NCBI RefSeq assembly: GCF_000975055.1
Contig: NZ_BBRB01000003.1
Coordinates: forward strand, 1-64,000
Length of the DNA stretch: 64,000 bases
From: Demequina sediminicola
GTDB lineage: Bacteria; Actinomycetota; Actinomycetes; Actinomycetales; Demequinaceae
Direction: 5' to 3'
The position numbers and the translations under genes were made by a program. Positions 42,663-49,488 of this stretch are shown here, one piece after another. The first letter of the stretch is position 1. Every line of letters starts with the position of its first letter. The notes beneath the pieces are model-generated. The model ran no database searches and was not told the origin of the DNA. It saw nothing but the letters and a program-made list of their open reading frames with translations.

Positions 42663-43891
42663 CAGAGCAGTTGCCGAACAGTGACAGTGCGCCTGCGGTA
42701 GGTGACGCGTGGACGGGGCGAGTGACCAAGCTCGACACGACTACGGGCGCTGAGCACGGCCGGGATAGTTGCCCTAAGTGTGGATCGACGGAGATCAGTC
42801 ACAAAGCGGGAACGATGTCCTTGGTGTGCGCATTCTGCCGCCACGAATGGACGGGGCAACGCCTTGAGGACACCCACGGCCTCGGCGAGGGAATTTCATC
42901 CCTCTCTGGACGGACAGTCACCTCGGGCGCCTCGGCCATGGACTCTGATAAGAACCTCATCACCATGAAGTGCCAAGGCTGTGGTGCCGAGGTGACGGTC
43001 GACACGGCGCACGCTACGCAGTCGCGGTGCCACTGGTGCCGCTCCATCTTGTCGATCAATGACAAGCTCCCGAACGGTGCCATCCCCGACGGAATCTTGC
43101 CGTTCTCGCTGTCGAAAACCGAGGCGATGGAGCGCATCACGAAGTTTGTGAGCGATCGCAAGATGCTGGCCAATCCCAAGTTCAAGGCTGACTTCTCCGC
43201 GGAACAGGTCCGTCAGGTGTACCTGCCGTACATGGTGGTCGACGGCAACCTCCACACACGGATTCATGGTGTGGGAGAGGTTCAGACTCGGCGCTACACC
43301 GTCCAGCACGGGAAGACGTCGACCACGTATTACGACGCCAACGAGTACCAGGTAGTGCGCCAGTTCGATCTGCACGCCGACGACCTGATCGTTGAGTCAT
43401 CGGCCTCGAAGGCAGACTTCGCGACGCAGGTATCGACCAACAACATCATCAACGCGATCCTCCCCTTCGATGTGAAGAACATGGTCGCGTTTGATTCGAA
43501 CTACATGGGCGAGATCCAGTCGGAGAAGCGCGACATGGACATCAACGATGTCGCCAACACTGCGTACACCCGGTTTCTCACTCTGGCACGTGAGCGCATC
43601 CGTCCTGACTTCGCCAACTATGACCGTGGCGTCCGCATCACTCACGAAGAAATGTGGGTGCGCGGATCACGGTGGGCCACCGTCTACCTGCCTGTATGGC
43701 TCTATTCGTATCCAGAGCGGGACGATGACGGCAGGCTGACAGTCCACTATGTGGCCGTCAATGGGCGTAGCGGCAGCACTATGGGCTCAGTTCCCATCTC
43801 GAAGAGCCGCCTCTGGGGCGCCACTTTGGGATTCGCAGCTGGCACGGCCCTCATTGCCTGGCCCATCGCTTTTGCCACCCTCCTCGCGTAA
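42659..43891 (+). CDS. TFIIB-type zinc-ribbon protein (YdjG-like)
   Basis: A 410-residue protein with two zinc ribbons at the N-terminus (CPKC...CAFC at about residues 38-60 and CQGC...CHWC at about 104-128). A large domain (150-385) follows, and a C-terminal hydrophobic helix (about 388-408) probably anchors it to the membrane. It overlaps the SPFH gene by 4 nt. Similar two-gene pairings with SPFH proteins exist in Bacillus; a role as membrane-stress partner is inferred from that. Confidence 0.82.
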   Translation: MTEQLPNSDSAPAVGDAWTGRVTKLDTTTGAEHGRDSCPKCGSTEISHKAGTMSLVCAFCRHEWTGQRLEDTHGLGEGISSLSGRTVTSGASAMDSDKNLITMKCQGCGAEVTVDTAHATQSRCHWCRSILSINDKLPNGAIPDGILPFSLSKTEAMERITKFVSDRKMLANPKFKADFSAEQVRQVYLPYMVVDGNLHTRIHGVGEVQTRRYTVQHGKTSTTYYDANEYQVVRQFDLHADDLIVESSASKADFATQVSTNNIINAILPFDVKNMVAFDSNYMGEIQSEKRDMDINDVANTAYTRFLTLARERIRPDFANYDRGVRITHEEMWVRGSRWATVYLPVWLYSYPERDDDGRLTVHYVAVNGRSGSTMGSVPISKSRLWGATLGFAAGTALIAWPIAFATLLA

Positions 43892-43903
43892 GGAATGACT
43901 CTG

Positions 43904-44263
43904 ATGGATCTCTCAACAGCACAGGTCATCCTCGCCTCGAGCGGCGATGGCGGCGATCTGTTCTTTGTGGCGGCGCTCGCGTTTGCCGCGCCCTTCGTTG
44001 TGGGCTGGTACGCGCATCGTCAGATGTACAAGCGATACCGCAATCAGGACAAGCGCTACCGGTACGAGCACACGACTGACGCCACCATGGAAGACCTGCA
44101 ACGCTGGGACACGTTCACGCACGAGCGACGACGCCTGAGGAACCGCACCATTGAGGGCGAGAACGCGAACTCTCCCGAGGTGCGCGCGCCGTACGTGGAC
44201 TTGAAGGAGATGACTGGAGAGCTCGACTCCGGCTCTGCCGAGGAAAACGGTGGCGCTCAATAG
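43904..44263 (+). CDS. small membrane protein of the SPFH operon
   Basis: A 119-residue protein with one membrane helix (about residues 16-36), a basic Tyr/Arg stretch (HRQMYKRYRNQDKRYRYEH) and an acidic cytoplasmic tail. ATG 43904 has AAGGA 9 nt upstream; ATG 43895 is the alternative. It follows the zinc-ribbon gene by 3-12 bp and is probably the third member of the operon. No family recognised. Confidence 0.72.
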   Translation: MDLSTAQVILASSGDGGDLFFVAALAFAAPFVVGWYAHRQMYKRYRNQDKRYRYEHTTDATMEDLQRWDTFTHERRRLRNRTIEGENANSPEVRAPYVDLKEMTGELDSGSAEENGGAQ

Positions 44264-44275
44264 CTACGACGGGCT

Positions 44276-44845
44276 TCACAGCCCAAAGGCCCCGCGCATC
44301 ACTCGCTCCACGAATGCGGGAACGTCAACTTCTCCGGGATGCAAGGCGTCGTAAACCTGCATCCTTTCCCACGCGGCCACAATCTCGATCGCTTGTTGCT
44401 GCGCAGGCGCATCGTTGGAAACGATGCCGCCCACTTGTTGCTCATGGATTGTCGACGCGATCACACCAACAATCAGCCCGTGGCGTCGCTGCGAAAAAGT
44501 CCGCGCGGGGTAGTTGGTGGCGGCCGCTTCAGCTGACATCGTCGACAGCAGTTGCACCAGACCAGGGAACTGCTGGTTGCGTCGCGCCGTCGCCACGAAT
44601 CCCGTCAAGACAATTTCAGGGGTTATGACCTCAGGAAGGTCGTCGGGGATCGCTTGCTGGTCGTGCCAGTCGAGCACGGCTGTCAGAAGGCCCACCTTGT
44701 TGCCGAAGTGGTGGACCAGGGTGGAGTGATCGACTCCGGCCTCGCGCGCGATCCCTCGCAGACTTGCGCCGTGGAATCCCTGCTCGGCGAAGGCCTCCGC
44801 CGCTCGCTCAACGAGCAGTAAACCAACGCCCGCTCTGGCCTTCAC
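44276..44845 (-). CDS. TetR-family transcriptional regulator, start uncertain
   Basis: A 189-residue regulator. The helix-turn-helix is GASLRGIAREAGVDHSTLVHHF (split), then WHDQQAIPDD and an all-helical effector domain. Only about eight residues precede the first helix with GTG 44845, and no RBS is visible. The reading frame continues upstream through a glycosidase gene remnant on the other strand, so the original 5' end or promoter may have been altered by the rearrangement that created the remnant. Confidence 0.8.
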   Translation of the reverse strand: MKARAGVGLLLVERAAEAFAEQGFHGASLRGIAREAGVDHSTLVHHFGNKVGLLTAVLDWHDQQAIPDDLPEVITPEIVLTGFVATARRNQQFPGLVQLLSTMSAEAAATNYPARTFSQRRHGLIVGVIASTIHEQQVGGIVSNDAPAQQQAIEIVAAWERMQVYDALHPGEVDVPAFVERVMRGAFGL

Positions 44846-45256
44846 GTCTGGGCCGATGAGCAAGCCATCCGCGAGCTCTACCTGCGCCCCTTCGAGATCA
44901 CCGCGAAGGAAGGCGAACTGAGCGCAGTGATGAGTTCGTTCATCCAAATCGGGCCGCGCTGGTCCGGTGGCAACGAGCATCTCCTCGGGGAAACGTTGCG
45001 TGGCGAGTGGGGCTGGGAAGGCATGGTCTCCACGGACGCAGTACTGAGATCCTTCATGGACCCGGAGCAGGCCATTCGCTTTGGCAGCGACATCATGCTC
45101 GCGCCACTGGGCACCGCGACGGCGAATACCGTCAACGATGCCTACGACGAAGACCCCGTGGGCATCGGTGAAGCACTCCGCGACCGCGTGCACGCTGTGC
45201 TGTACCTGGTGAGCAACACCGACGCCATGGACAACGTCAGCGATTCCGACAACTAG
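44822..45256 (+). pseudogene. 3' remnant of a GH3 beta-glucosidase-like gene
   Basis: The frame reads TNARSGLHVWADEQAIREL, YLRPFEITAKEGELSAVMSS, then LLGETLRGEWGWEGMVSTDA and ends at TAG 45256. This matches the GH3 catalytic domain around the nucleophile Asp (VSTDA) and the upstream LRxIYLxPFE motif. The roughly 250-residue N-terminal part, the RBS and a start codon are missing: a TAA at 44819-44821 closes the frame, and the 5' break coincides with the start of the TetR gene. The homology ends early too, with an acidic tail in place of the C-terminal GH3 domains. Confidence 0.75.
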
Positions 45257-45270
45257 CCGCACACATAGCG

Positions 45271-45301
45271 AAGCCCGGGAAGCGAGTGGCTTCCCGGGCT
45301 T
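45271..45301. terminator. strong hairpin between convergent genes
   Basis: AAGCCCGGGAAGC-GAGTG-GCTTCCCGGGCTT, a perfect 13-bp stem followed by TTGCT, sits between the GH3 remnant and the DsbA-like gene. It shares the core GGGAAGC/GCTTCCC with the aceE hairpin. Confidence 0.85.
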
Positions 45302-45331
45302 TGCTGTGACGAGAGTGAGTCTCAGTGGCGG

Positions 45332-46123
45332 CTAGAGCGCGTCGAGGTACTCCGTCAGCGCGCCGGGCTCGATGTAGTTGATCTGTTCATAGTCGAGGAG
45401 CGCACCGTCAACAGCGACGGATGGTGTTCCTTGCATCCCGCCGGCGAAGGCAGCCTCTGTCGCCTCCCCCACAGTGTCTTCAAAATCGGTACTCAGGATT
45501 GCATCGGCCGTTTCCTGAGGGGCGCCAAGGTCCGTCGCAAGTTCAGCGAGCTGGTTCTCCGTCCACCCATCTTCAGGAAGTTGCTCCTGGCTCGACATCA
45601 ACGAAGCTGTAAACAGCAAGAAGTGCTCGGGAGAAGTCTCGGCGACCACCATCGCTGCCGCCGATGCGCGCGTCGAGTACGCAGACGGGAAGTTGCGGTC
45701 CAGGATCGCCACGGGGTGGAGCACGACCGTGGCTTCGCCGGCCTCAGCCATCTCCACCAAGTCTGGTGTCACTCCCATCTCGAAGAGCATGCAGTAATGG
45801 CAGGCAAAGTCGAAGTACACGTCCACCACAGGAACATCACCGGTCGCAACCGGGCCGAACGCGACCCCATCCGTCCCGATCGGCACTGCTCCAAATGAGT
45901 CAGGACCGCTAGGAAGCTCGGCTGCCTCAGCGGTGCCGTCGGTGGTAGCGGACGCCGAGGGGTCGGGTGACTCGCTGATCGTGGGAGCGGCACTGGCCGA
46001 CGCTTCGGGGTCCGCGGAGGTGGATTCGGCAGAACATCCTGCGGTCAAGCCCGCGACCACACCCGCAATCGCGATAGTGGAGGCCGCCCGGCGGGCACGG
46101 CGTGGATTGCGAGAAGTAGGCAC
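45332..46123 (-). CDS. DsbA-like thioredoxin-fold lipoprotein
   Basis: A 263-residue secreted protein. A twin-arginine-rich N-region and hydrophobic segment end in the lipobox GLTAGC (Cys about 30), then a Ser/Ala/Glu/Pro linker (to about 80) and a DsbA/thioredoxin_4 domain with active-site CHYC in DFACHYCMLF and the cis-Pro in GTPSVAVDG. It probably makes or isomerises disulphides outside the cell. GTG 46123 follows GAGGTG; the longer frame is unsupported. It is the last chromosomal gene before the integrated element. Confidence 0.87.
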   Translation of the reverse strand: MPTSRNPRRARRAASTIAIAGVVAGLTAGCSAESTSADPEASASAAPTISESPDPSASATTDGTAEAAELPSGPDSFGAVPIGTDGVAFGPVATGDVPVVDVYFDFACHYCMLFEMGVTPDLVEMAEAGEATVVLHPVAILDRNFPSAYSTRASAAAMVVAETSPEHFLLFTASLMSSQEQLPEDGWTENQLAELATDLGAPQETADAILSTDFEDTVGEATEAAFAGGMQGTPSVAVDGALLDYEQINYIEPGALTEYLDAL

Positions 46124-46264
46124 GGTGACACCTCGTGTCGAGTCGACGAATACGAAAAGCAACCCCGCCACGGGTCACCCCTCATGTCTACCCGTAAGTT
46201 TGGGTCAACTCGTGGTGCGAAGGTCCCGAGCAGGTGTGCCAGCTGCGTGCGGGCAGCTGCCTGA

Positions 46265-46309
46265 AGGTGGGCCAGGTGGGGCTTGAACCCACGACCGACG
46301 GATTATGAG
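46265..46309. repeat. left attachment repeat (tRNA-Met 3' half copy)
   Basis: 45 bp identical to 52844-52888. It carries the tRNA T arm and acceptor 3' strand (GGTTCAAGCCCCACCTGGCC on the minus strand) from the anticodon loop to 3 nt past the 3' end. Identity stops abruptly in the anticodon loop. Confidence 0.92.
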
Positions 46310-46358
46310 GCTTTGCGGAGGCGAGTCCGGGAGCGACCAACTGAGCCCAGTTCTCCCT
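46310..46358 (-). other. degenerate tRNA-like 5' half beside the left attachment repeat
   Basis: On the minus strand this reads GGGAGAACTGGGCTCAGTTG, then GTCGCTCCCGGACTC and CCTCCGCAAAGC before the repeat. GGCTCAGTTGGTCGCTCC resembles a D arm and CGGACTC the 5' anticodon arm, but the acceptor arms do not pair and extra bases interrupt the anticodon loop. Not a working tRNA. Confidence 0.45.
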
Positions 46359-46451
46359 ACTTTAGCCGCTCTACCTGCTCGAATGTGCAGAAGTGGGGCG
46401 CAGGGCAGACAAGCCGGTCGGCGCTGGTCGCGTACGCATAGGGCGCGGTCG

Positions 46452-46471
46452 GAGGGGTTTTTGGAGGGGTT
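46452..46471 (+). repeat. candidate integrase arm-site repeat, left end
   Basis: GAGGGGTTTTTGGAGGGGTT, two GGAGGGGTT-like units, recurs as GAGGGGTTTTGGAGGGGTTT at the right end (52778-52797) in the same orientation, about 140 bp and 50 bp from the respective repeats. Typical of tyrosine-integrase arm sites (inference). Confidence 0.5.
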
Positions 46472-46553
46472 CCGGAACCGACCCCAAATTACTGTCAAAG
46501 ATAGAGCTAATAGAGGGTCGAGCGAAGTTAGGGCTCTCGGTTTTGGCCAGTAG

Positions 46554-47672
46554 TCAGGTGATGAGGCGGGCAGCGACTGCCGTCACAGGAGTTACGGCTC
46601 CGCTACTTGTATCAACATGGAGTTCAATTTCGATCTCTCGCTCGCCCTCCACCAAGAAATAGTGGTTGTTGATTTCTTCGACAAGTTCGACGCCTCCATG
46701 CTCTTCATCTGGCGTGGAAAAGAAGTCTCCTTTGAAGACCGCGCCTGAAAAATAAACCGTGCCAGATGCTAGCCAGTGACTAGGGTCACCATCGCTATCG
46801 GGTTCAACTTCAGTGAGGTCAAGATTCCAGCTTTCGAAGTCGCCCTCGATTGGCATGCCTGTCTGGAAATCGAGCCAAAGCCCGTCAGAAATATCTCGGT
46901 ACTCGTCATAAGTGCCGGCGATATCGTCCTGACTATCCTTCTCAGCCCATTCGGCCATAAGGATCGCAGCGACTACAGATCGGGGCAATGCTGCAACGAG
47001 GTGAGGCTCAAGCCCCTTTGCCATGTCGCCGATGGTCCGGAAGTGCAGCAGTTTGGCGCCATCAAGGCCGCGCGAGGTCACCTCGTCGTACAAGCGCGAG
47101 TCGAGCGATCCGTTGGAGAGAAAGCCCTTGCGGTCGTCGGTTACGAACACAAATGTAAAATCTGGGTTCGCCTCCATCGCGTCGAGCAGTCCGAGCCAGA
47201 TCATGGTGTCGCGGTACCCCTTGGCAATCTCACCCTCACTACTATCGCCAGCCTGCGAAAATGGTGGGGCGAGAGCAAGTTCGCGTTCCACTAGGTGTTG
47301 CGCGGACGGTGTCGGCCAGTCAAGCACCTGTGCCCAAGGCTCTTGATACACCTTTCCCGCGACCTCCGCGCTCACTCGTTCGACATGAGCGACATAGTCG
47401 CCAAGCGCCTTTGTCACCTCCAAATCATTTGTGTGCTTCGCAAACTTACGCATTGCTTTAGACGCAAGCGCCGAGAGTTCGGCAACATCTTTCTCTCGAT
47501 GCCGATTCATTTCTGCTTTAACTATTGGCGAAAACCATACTTCTACATCCACTAGGTCACCGAGGTCGCGAAGTACTTGCGTCTTAGGGGTCGACCAATA
47601 TGGGTCGCGAAAGAGCGCATTGGTGTCTGGATAGATAACGTAGAGCGTCGAGGCTCTTGGCGTGGCGTTCAT
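46554..47672 (-). CDS. PIN-like nuclease-domain protein (DUF4935 type)
   Basis: A 372-residue protein. Residues 10-185 form a PIN-like fold with the acidic set Asp16 (PDTNALF), Glu54 (VKAEMNRH), Asp155 (GYRDTMIW) and Asp179/180 (FVTDDRKGF), the metal site of RNases of this superfamily. The C-terminal part (about 240-370) is an acidic, mostly-beta domain of unknown type. There is no antitoxin-like partner on the same strand, so it is not a plain VapC. As the only large gene at this end of the element, it may be defence cargo (inference). The start is the ATG at 47672. Confidence 0.78.
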   Translation of the reverse strand: MNATPRASTLYVIYPDTNALFRDPYWSTPKTQVLRDLGDLVDVEVWFSPIVKAEMNRHREKDVAELSALASKAMRKFAKHTNDLEVTKALGDYVAHVERVSAEVAGKVYQEPWAQVLDWPTPSAQHLVERELALAPPFSQAGDSSEGEIAKGYRDTMIWLGLLDAMEANPDFTFVFVTDDRKGFLSNGSLDSRLYDEVTSRGLDGAKLLHFRTIGDMAKGLEPHLVAALPRSVVAAILMAEWAEKDSQDDIAGTYDEYRDISDGLWLDFQTGMPIEGDFESWNLDLTEVEPDSDGDPSHWLASGTVYFSGAVFKGDFFSTPDEEHGGVELVEEINNHYFLVEGEREIEIELHVDTSSGAVTPVTAVAARLIT

Positions 47673-47746
47673 GCCGAATAGTCTGACACGGTGGCTGGAT
47701 CAATGTCGCTCGAACGACGCCTCTAGCGACAAGTAAAGCGTGCACG

Positions 47747-47941
47747 CTACGTTCGCGGGTAGCGGTCCCGGTCGCCGTGCGTCTCGGCTAGACCCGCGCG
47801 ACGCATCTCGCGCGCCTTCTCCGAGGCCGTGAGGCGTCGAGGCACGCCCGACGGTGAGACAGCGTTGTCGCCCAGCCCTCCGGCGTACTCCGAGGCATAA
47901 GCGCCGCGATCAGTGGTCTCGACTTGGTTATCCTCTCTCAT
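47747..47941 (-). CDS. small hypothetical protein, 64 aa
   Basis: A polar protein with a helical basic stretch (RRLTASEKAREMRRAGLAE) and no recognisable domain. It lies about 75 bp upstream of the PIN-like gene on the same strand. No clear RBS is seen, so it may not be translated; it is listed because the composition is protein-like and no other frame fits here. Confidence 0.35.
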   Translation of the reverse strand: MREDNQVETTDRGAYASEYAGGLGDNAVSPSGVPRRLTASEKAREMRRAGLAETHGDRDRYPRT

Positions 47942-47988
47942 TCTCTAATACTACTCCACGCGCATTCCAATTCGCGGTTTGGTATTTA

Positions 47989-48021
47989 TGCAATTGCAAA
48001 ATACAAATGTGCAGATTTGCA
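47989..48021. promoter_or_regulatory. paired TGCA palindromes upstream of the RHH gene
   Basis: TGCAATTGCA (47989-47998) and TGCAGATTTGCA (48010-48021) start exactly 21 bp apart, two helical turns, in an AT-rich patch 58 bp before the RHH-like gene and upstream of the divergent 64-aa frame. Likely paired operators for a dimeric element regulator. Confidence 0.5.
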
Positions 48022-48078
48022 AAAAGAATTTCACGCGATTCGCAGCGGAATGAGTTAAGGCCGGGTAAGGTTTAGGTT

Positions 48079-48291
48079 ATGAATAAGAAAACAACCCGGC
48101 GCATTGAGATGCGGTTGCCCGAGACTTTGGACGACTCCCTCAACGCCCTAGTCTCGCTGCCTGGGATCTCTAAGACTGCGCTCATTCACGAGGCGCTTGT
48201 CGCCTTCCTCGGACCGAAGGGCGTGCTGGCTCCCAGCGACGTTGAGCCGGTCCCTCTCACCATCACACGCGGCCCACGCCGCAACCTCTAA
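48079..48291 (+). CDS. ribbon-helix-helix (CopG-like) small protein
   Basis: A 70-residue protein starting with a basic strand (KKTTRRIEMRLPETL), then two helices (DDSLNALVSL and SKTALIHEALVAFL) as in RHH DNA-binding proteins; a Pro/Gly tail follows. It is the first gene of the plus-strand row leading to the integrase. It may bind the TGCA palindromes upstream (inference). Confidence 0.68.
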   Translation: MNKKTTRRIEMRLPETLDDSLNALVSLPGISKTALIHEALVAFLGPKGVLAPSDVEPVPLTITRGPRRNL

Positions 48292-48305
48292 CGGAAGGAA
48301 AGGCA

Positions 48306-48524
48306 ATGGACAACGATCTCCCGGCATACCCCGTCAACCAAGGCCACATCGCGGCGCAGCAATTGGAATCCACGCGAGGTCGCGTGACGTCACAGATGGC
48401 CGCGCTTGACGACGAACTCCATGTGATGTCGGACATGTTCCAGGCGGCTTTTGAGGTCGCCGACCGCAAGGCCAACACCCAAGAGCGCATCTCAGCGCTC
48501 GCCAAGTCTCGCAAGCAGCGCTAA
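48306..48524 (+). CDS. small hypothetical helical protein, 72 aa
   Basis: A charged, mainly helical protein with a predicted coiled-coil-like stretch (GRVTSQMAALDDELHVMSDM). GGAAGGAAAGG lies a few nt before the ATG. It is 14 bp after the RHH gene, so probably in the same operon. No family recognised. Confidence 0.6.
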   Translation: MDNDLPAYPVNQGHIAAQQLESTRGRVTSQMAALDDELHVMSDMFQAAFEVADRKANTQERISALAKSRKQR

Positions 48525-48534
48525 GGAGCCGAAA

Positions 48535-48876
48535 GTGCACAAGCTAAACCCCCATCATGTTCGCCTCCAAGCCCGCGAGCGTGAGTATCCCAACGCTACG
48601 GCAGAGCGGGACGCGCTGAAAGAGATCGACCGCGAGGTGTTTGATCGCGTTCGGGTCTTCGAGAAACTCGCCGTGCAAGGCGCGACCGACCTCAAGGCCG
48701 TCGTACAGGAACGAATCAACGCCTCGCTTACCGTCATTGAGCAATTGCGTACCGAGATCGCAGCGCCACTCAGCAATGGCGAGCCGTTGACGTCCGTTTC
48801 AGCGTTAGATCTAGTCTCACGCCAGCAGATCCAGGGAAAGGAACGCGACGTGAAAACGATCATTGGATACACGTGA
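48535..48876 (+). CDS. hypothetical protein reading into the recombinase frame
   Basis: GTG 48535 has an AAGGAG 6 nt upstream. The frame gives about 105 residues of helical, charged protein (for example EIDREVFDRVRVFEKLAV) and then runs, in the same frame, into the recombinase start VKTIIGYT, where it stops at TGA 48874-48876. Either the gene originally ended elsewhere, or it was a longer protein fused to the recombinase. No family recognised. Its own boundary at the 3' end is therefore doubtful. Confidence 0.5.
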   Translation: MHKLNPHHVRLQAREREYPNATAERDALKEIDREVFDRVRVFEKLAVQGATDLKAVVQERINASLTVIEQLRTEIAAPLSNGEPLTSVSALDLVSRQQIQGKERDVKTIIGYT

Positions 48877-49488
48877 GTCTCGACAGAGGAGCAAGGCAGA
48901 AGCGGCCTTGGGCTCGCCGCCCAACGCAAAGCCATTGCAGCCCACGCGACCGCGAAGGAGTGGGAAGTGGTGTGGCTGTGCGATGAGGGTTTGTCGGCCA
49001 AGTCCCTAAACCGGCCTGCCCTCCAAGAGGCTCTCGCGCTGCTTAAGCACGGCGAGGCACAAGCGATTGTCGTCTCGAAGTTGGACCGGCTGAGCCGCTC
49101 GGTGCAGGACTTCGCTGGGCTTCTCGCCATCGCTCGCAAGCAGCAATGGGCCGTCAACGCTCTCGACGTAGGAGTGGACACCACGACGCCGGGCGGCGAT
49201 CTGGTTGCGAACGTCATGGCTGCCGTCGCGCAGTGGGAACGCCGCACCATCGGCGAGCGCACGTCAGTCGCGTTGCGGGCTGCACAAGAGCGCGGCGTGA
49301 AGTTGGGCCGTCCACGCACGATCTCTGAGGAAGCCGAGCGGCGTATCTATGAGATCCGCGCGCTCGGGTTGGCGAACAAGCGCATTGCCATACAACTGAC
49401 TGAGGAGAACGTCGCAACAGCGCGCGGTGGTGCCTGGCACGCCTCGACGGTCTCCCGACTCTTGAACCGCGACAAGGCGGTGGCGTGA
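48850..49488 (+). pseudogene. serine recombinase (resolvase/invertase) with one nonsense codon
   Basis: In one uninterrupted frame from GTG 48850 to 49488 (GGAAAGG upstream) the translation is VKTIIGYT, stop, VSTEEQGRSGLGLAAQRKA and a normal resolvase: SKLDRLSRS, GGDLVANVMAAVAQWERRTI, then a C-terminal helix-turn-helix with GRPRTIS and a TVSRLLNR end. The family motif is YxRVSxxxQ; the conserved Arg codon is TGA (48874-48876), one C-to-T change from CGA. The catalytic Ser is kept in VSTEEQ. Everything else is open for 204 codons, so the break is recent, or a sequencing error, or read through. A downstream restart (48967) would lack the active site. Confidence 0.82.

Noticed and set aside
44846..45262. 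Upstream extension of the TetR frame
   Set aside because: It is antisense to the recognisable GH3 remnant and adds a non-homologous 139-residue N-terminus.
46265..46358. A second functional tRNA at the left end of the element
   Set aside because: Acceptor arms do not pair and the anticodon loop is interrupted; only the 3' half is intact.
48874..48876. Selenocysteine or other recoding at the TGA in the recombinase
   Set aside because: The replaced residue is Arg, not Cys; no SECIS-like hairpin follows; a nonsense mutation or sequence error is simpler.
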